From contig NZ_FPJG01000006.1 of NCBI RefSeq assembly GCF_900119165.1, forward strand, positions 3,472,001 through 3,536,000: a DNA stretch of 64,000 bases, in the 5' to 3' direction. The notes beneath the pieces were generated by a model that did no database searches, was not told the DNA's origin, and saw only the letters and a list, made by a program, of their open reading frames with translations. Position 1 is the first letter of the stretch. Each line of letters opens with the position of its first letter. This stretch comes from Amycolatopsis australiensis (GTDB lineage: Bacteria > Actinomycetota > Actinomycetes > Mycobacteriales > Pseudonocardiaceae). Below, piece by piece: positions 61,817 through 64,000 of this stretch. The translations under genes and the position numbers were made by a program.

Positions 61817-64000
61817 TCAGCGCAGAACGACGATCCGCAGTGCGGGGTCGCGCAGGATGTCGGCTTCGCAGAAGCGTTCCCGCACCCATTCACCCCCGCT
61901 GTAGAGCTTCGTCTGGTCGCTGAAGTACGGCGACTCCGGGTTCGCCGACTGGGAGTACGTCAGCAACGTCGAGGAGTCCGGGCACGCGCGCCCGCGGAAC
62001 CCGACCACCTGGATGTAGCTCGACCCGTGCGCCACCTCGACGTTGCCGTGCGCCGGGTCCCACACCGGCGTCATCACGTTGAGCACGCCGAGGAAGCCCT
62101 GCGCGCCGTGGATCGGGATGCGCTCGCCGTTGCGCGTCACCGCCTGGCCGTCACGCAGCCGGGCATCCGGCGGCAGCCCGGCCGTCCGCAGCTCCACCAG
62201 CGCGTCCCCGAACGCCTTCTGCACGCCGGCGTCGGTGACGTTGAGCGTGTTCGGCGTCGTCAGCGGCGCCTTCGGGTCGAAGGGCACCGAGAAGCGCTTC
62301 ACCTCGCCCAGCCGCATCGCGAACCGCTGGAACAGCAGCGAACCGCGGGTGTCGAGCGTGTACGTGCGATCCCAGCCCGCGAGTGCGTCGCACGCCGGCC
62401 CGACCGGCACCGGCCCGGACGACGACGGCGCCTGCCCGCCCGGGAACGACGCGCACAGCTTCGCCAGGTCCGCGGCCGTCAGCTCCGCGAACAGGCTGTG
62501 GTCGGCGAAGAGCATCTTCTTCATCGAATCCGTCGTGAACCCGCCCCGCTCGGCGGTCAGCAGCGCTTCCCGCGTGCGCGGCGAGCGTTCGGTGCCGATG
62601 TCGCCGACGATGTGCGGGTAGCCGGTGATCGGCGCCTTCGCGTTCGCCAGCCACGCGCTGTCGTTCGTGTTCAGCTCGTAGTCCCGGCGTTGCTGCTGCG
62701 GCAGCCGCGACGGCGCGAAGATGCCCGGCTCGATCGCCCCGGGGTCGGAACCCCACTGGCACGAGGACTTCGATCCGTCCAAAATGGCCAGTCCGACCTG
62801 CGCGAAGGTCTCCTGCCCGGTGGGCGTGCTGCACACCTTCGCGAGCTCGTCCGTCACGTGCGGGACGACCTGGATGTCGGCGTAGAGCGCGTTGCCCGCC
62901 CGGTCGGTCGCGATCGTGTTGACCCACGGGACGCCCTGGGTGCGGCTCAGCGCGCGCACGATGTCGCCCGTGCTGCGGGCCTGGTCGAGCTCGAACCACG
63001 TGTTCAGGCCGCGCATGTTCGTCGCGTTGGCGTCCCTGAGCGCGTACGCCGACTTCGTCGTCCACGGCAGCGGAATGCCTTGGAAGTCGCCCATCACCGG
63101 CCCGTACCGCGTGGCCCAGAACGTCTGGCTGACCGGCTTCACCGAGCCGTCGGCCTGGCGCACCTGGACGGTGACGGCGCGGGAGGTCATCTTCTCCGGC
63201 TTGCCGTCGACGAGGTACGTGGTCGGGTCGCCGGGCTGCAGCGGCACCTCGAAGAGGCCGAACGTGACCGGCGTGGCCACCGTGTGCGTCCACGCCGCGT
63301 CGGCGGTGTGCCCGATCTGGACGAACGGCATGCCGAGCAGGCTCGCGCCGGCGACGTCGAACCGGCCGGGGATGGTCAGCTGGCTCTGCCAGAACCGCCG
63401 TCCCGCCTGCCACGGGTAGTGCGGGTTGCCGAGCAGGACACTGCCCTGACCGGCCGCGGTCCCGTCGGCGCCGATCGCGATGCCGTTGCTGCCCAGCCCG
63501 CCGCCGTCGAGTGCCTTCCGCACCTGGCCGGCCAGCTGCTCCGCCGTGCCCGGCGCGGGTGCCGGGCCCGAAGGCGGCGCGGTGAACAGGCTTTCGGTCG
63601 CCACGCCCTGGCCGCCGGTGATCGCGATGGCGTAGAAGTGCCGGTAGAAGTCCTGCTCGGTGATCGGCCGGACCCAGCCGGCGCCGCGGCAGGCCGGGTC
63701 GGAGATGCCGGCCCGGCCGGTGCGGGCCAGGTAGGCGTTGAAGCCCTGGACGTAGCCCGACACGAGCTGCCGGACCTCGGGCCGCGGCCCTTGCGGCGCG
63801 GGCTGCGCGACCAGCCGGTCGACGACGCCGGAGTCGTTGATCCGCTGGAAGAACAGGTCGCTGTGCAGGTTGCTCTCCGCGTCCGACAGCGACGGGTAGC
63901 CGCCGCCGTCCGGGCCGAAGTACTTCGACCGCTGCGCGCTCACCGTGAGGTAGATGTTCGCGAGCTCGCAGACGTTGTCGGTCGCCGCCGCGAAGCCGTA
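61817..64000 (-). CDS. Penicillin-acylase/AHL-acylase-like Ntn hydrolase, 5' end missing
   Basis: At least 727 residues; the frame continues past the right edge (YGFAAATDNVCELANIYLTV is still in frame). The self-cleavage and nucleophile site is GGGLGSNGIAIGADGT, where the Ser in GSN would become the N-terminus of the beta chain. GSVLLGNPHYPWQAGRRFWQ, GMPFVQIGHTADAAWTHTVA and NTNDSAWLANAKAPITGYPH (Asn of the active site) support the family. Substrates may be acyl-homoserine lactones, cyclic lipopeptides or penicillins; not resolvable here. A signal peptide is expected beyond the edge. Confidence 0.9.
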   Translation of the reverse strand, partial: YGFAAATDNVCELANIYLTVSAQRSKYFGPDGGGYPSLSDAESNLHSDLFFQRINDSGVVDRLVAQPAPQGPRPEVRQLVSGYVQGFNAYLARTGRAGISDPACRGAGWVRPITEQDFYRHFYAIAITGGQGVATESLFTAPPSGPAPAPGTAEQLAGQVRKALDGGGLGSNGIAIGADGTAAGQGSVLLGNPHYPWQAGRRFWQSQLTIPGRFDVAGASLLGMPFVQIGHTADAAWTHTVATPVTFGLFEVPLQPGDPTTYLVDGKPEKMTSRAVTVQVRQADGSVKPVSQTFWATRYGPVMGDFQGIPLPWTTKSAYALRDANATNMRGLNTWFELDQARSTGDIVRALSRTQGVPWVNTIATDRAGNALYADIQVVPHVTDELAKVCSTPTGQETFAQVGLAILDGSKSSCQWGSDPGAIEPGIFAPSRLPQQQRRDYELNTNDSAWLANAKAPITGYPHIVGDIGTERSPRTREALLTAERGGFTTDSMKKMLFADHSLFAELTAADLAKLCASFPGGQAPSSSGPVPVGPACDALAGWDRTYTLDTRGSLLFQRFAMRLGEVKRFSVPFDPKAPLTTPNTLNVTDAGVQKAFGDALVELRTAGLPPDARLRDGQAVTRNGERIPIHGAQGFLGVLNVMTPVWDPAHGNVEVAHGSSYIQVVGFRGRACPDSSTLLTYSQSANPESPYFSDQTKLYSGGEWVRERFCEADILRDPALRIVVLR

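Overview
The window is high-GC actinobacterial DNA. GTG and TTG starts, ATGA/GTGA stop-start overlaps and TAGACT-type -10 hexamers are common. The order tig-clpP1-clpP2-clpX, the pair valS...folC followed by a DUF4233 gene, and LCP, DUF3558-like and GtrA proteins point to the Pseudonocardiaceae, most likely Amycolatopsis. The genus is inference; no rRNA is present.

Layout. 1-1929: left-edge fragment of a secreted subtilisin-like protease. 2063-5210: TetR regulator with an ABC drug/antibiotic-type exporter, under an operator-rich promoter. 5220-10274: a tRNA-like relic, an amidohydrolase, an AbiEi/DUF559-like protein and a secreted GH92 alpha-mannosidase. 10280-12397: an MFS exporter and its divergent TetR regulator. 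12486-17337: DUF2127 protein, then a minus-strand set made of a membrane-anchored periplasmic-binding-fold protein, a large P-loop ATPase and a PP2C phosphatase. 17430-20800: a SnoaL fragment and a GT2/GtrA-GT39 envelope glycosylation operon. 20830-25546: two or three small membrane proteins, a Crp/Fnr regulator, a class III cyclase-like protein and, divergently, an XRE-type protein coupled to a glycosyltransferase-like protein. 25497-30374: a GNAT enzyme, a second GT39 enzyme coupled to an orphan sensor kinase, and a divergent small exported protein. 30388-33347: a repeat element, a three-domain desaturase-reductase-ferredoxin fusion and its TetR regulator.

33477-37823 is the core proteostasis block tig, clpP1, clpP2, clpX. 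37871-44942 holds an RsbA-like regulator, a Tat esterase, a TetR/carotenoid oxygenase pair, fdhD and an OFA-family transporter with its 41-residue partner. 44965-52830 holds an LCP cell-wall ligase, a lipoprotein, an FdhF/YdeP-type molybdoenzyme, an MFS/MarR pair and two membrane proteins sharing an N-terminal motif. 52888-60898 holds valS, LysR with two alpha/beta hydrolases, a methyltransferase, folC and its DUF4233 partner. 60903-64000 holds a collapsed SDR gene, a TetR regulator and a right-edge penicillin-acylase-like protein.

Three groups look like little-described systems. First, the orphan kinase, the two GT39 loci and the small exported protein share arrays of TGTG repeats at exactly 11-bp period in their promoters. 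The arrays sit 24 bp upstream of both glycosylation operons, suggesting one regulon run by a response regulator encoded elsewhere. Second, the cyclase-like, Crp, membrane-protein, XRE and glycosyltransferase-like genes surround a 34-bp perfect palindrome and a TTCAGT/ACTGAA operator array. Third, the binding-fold receptor, ATPase and PP2C set has no transporter permease and resembles a signalling module. No stretch longer than 300 bases lacks a gene or gene relic.
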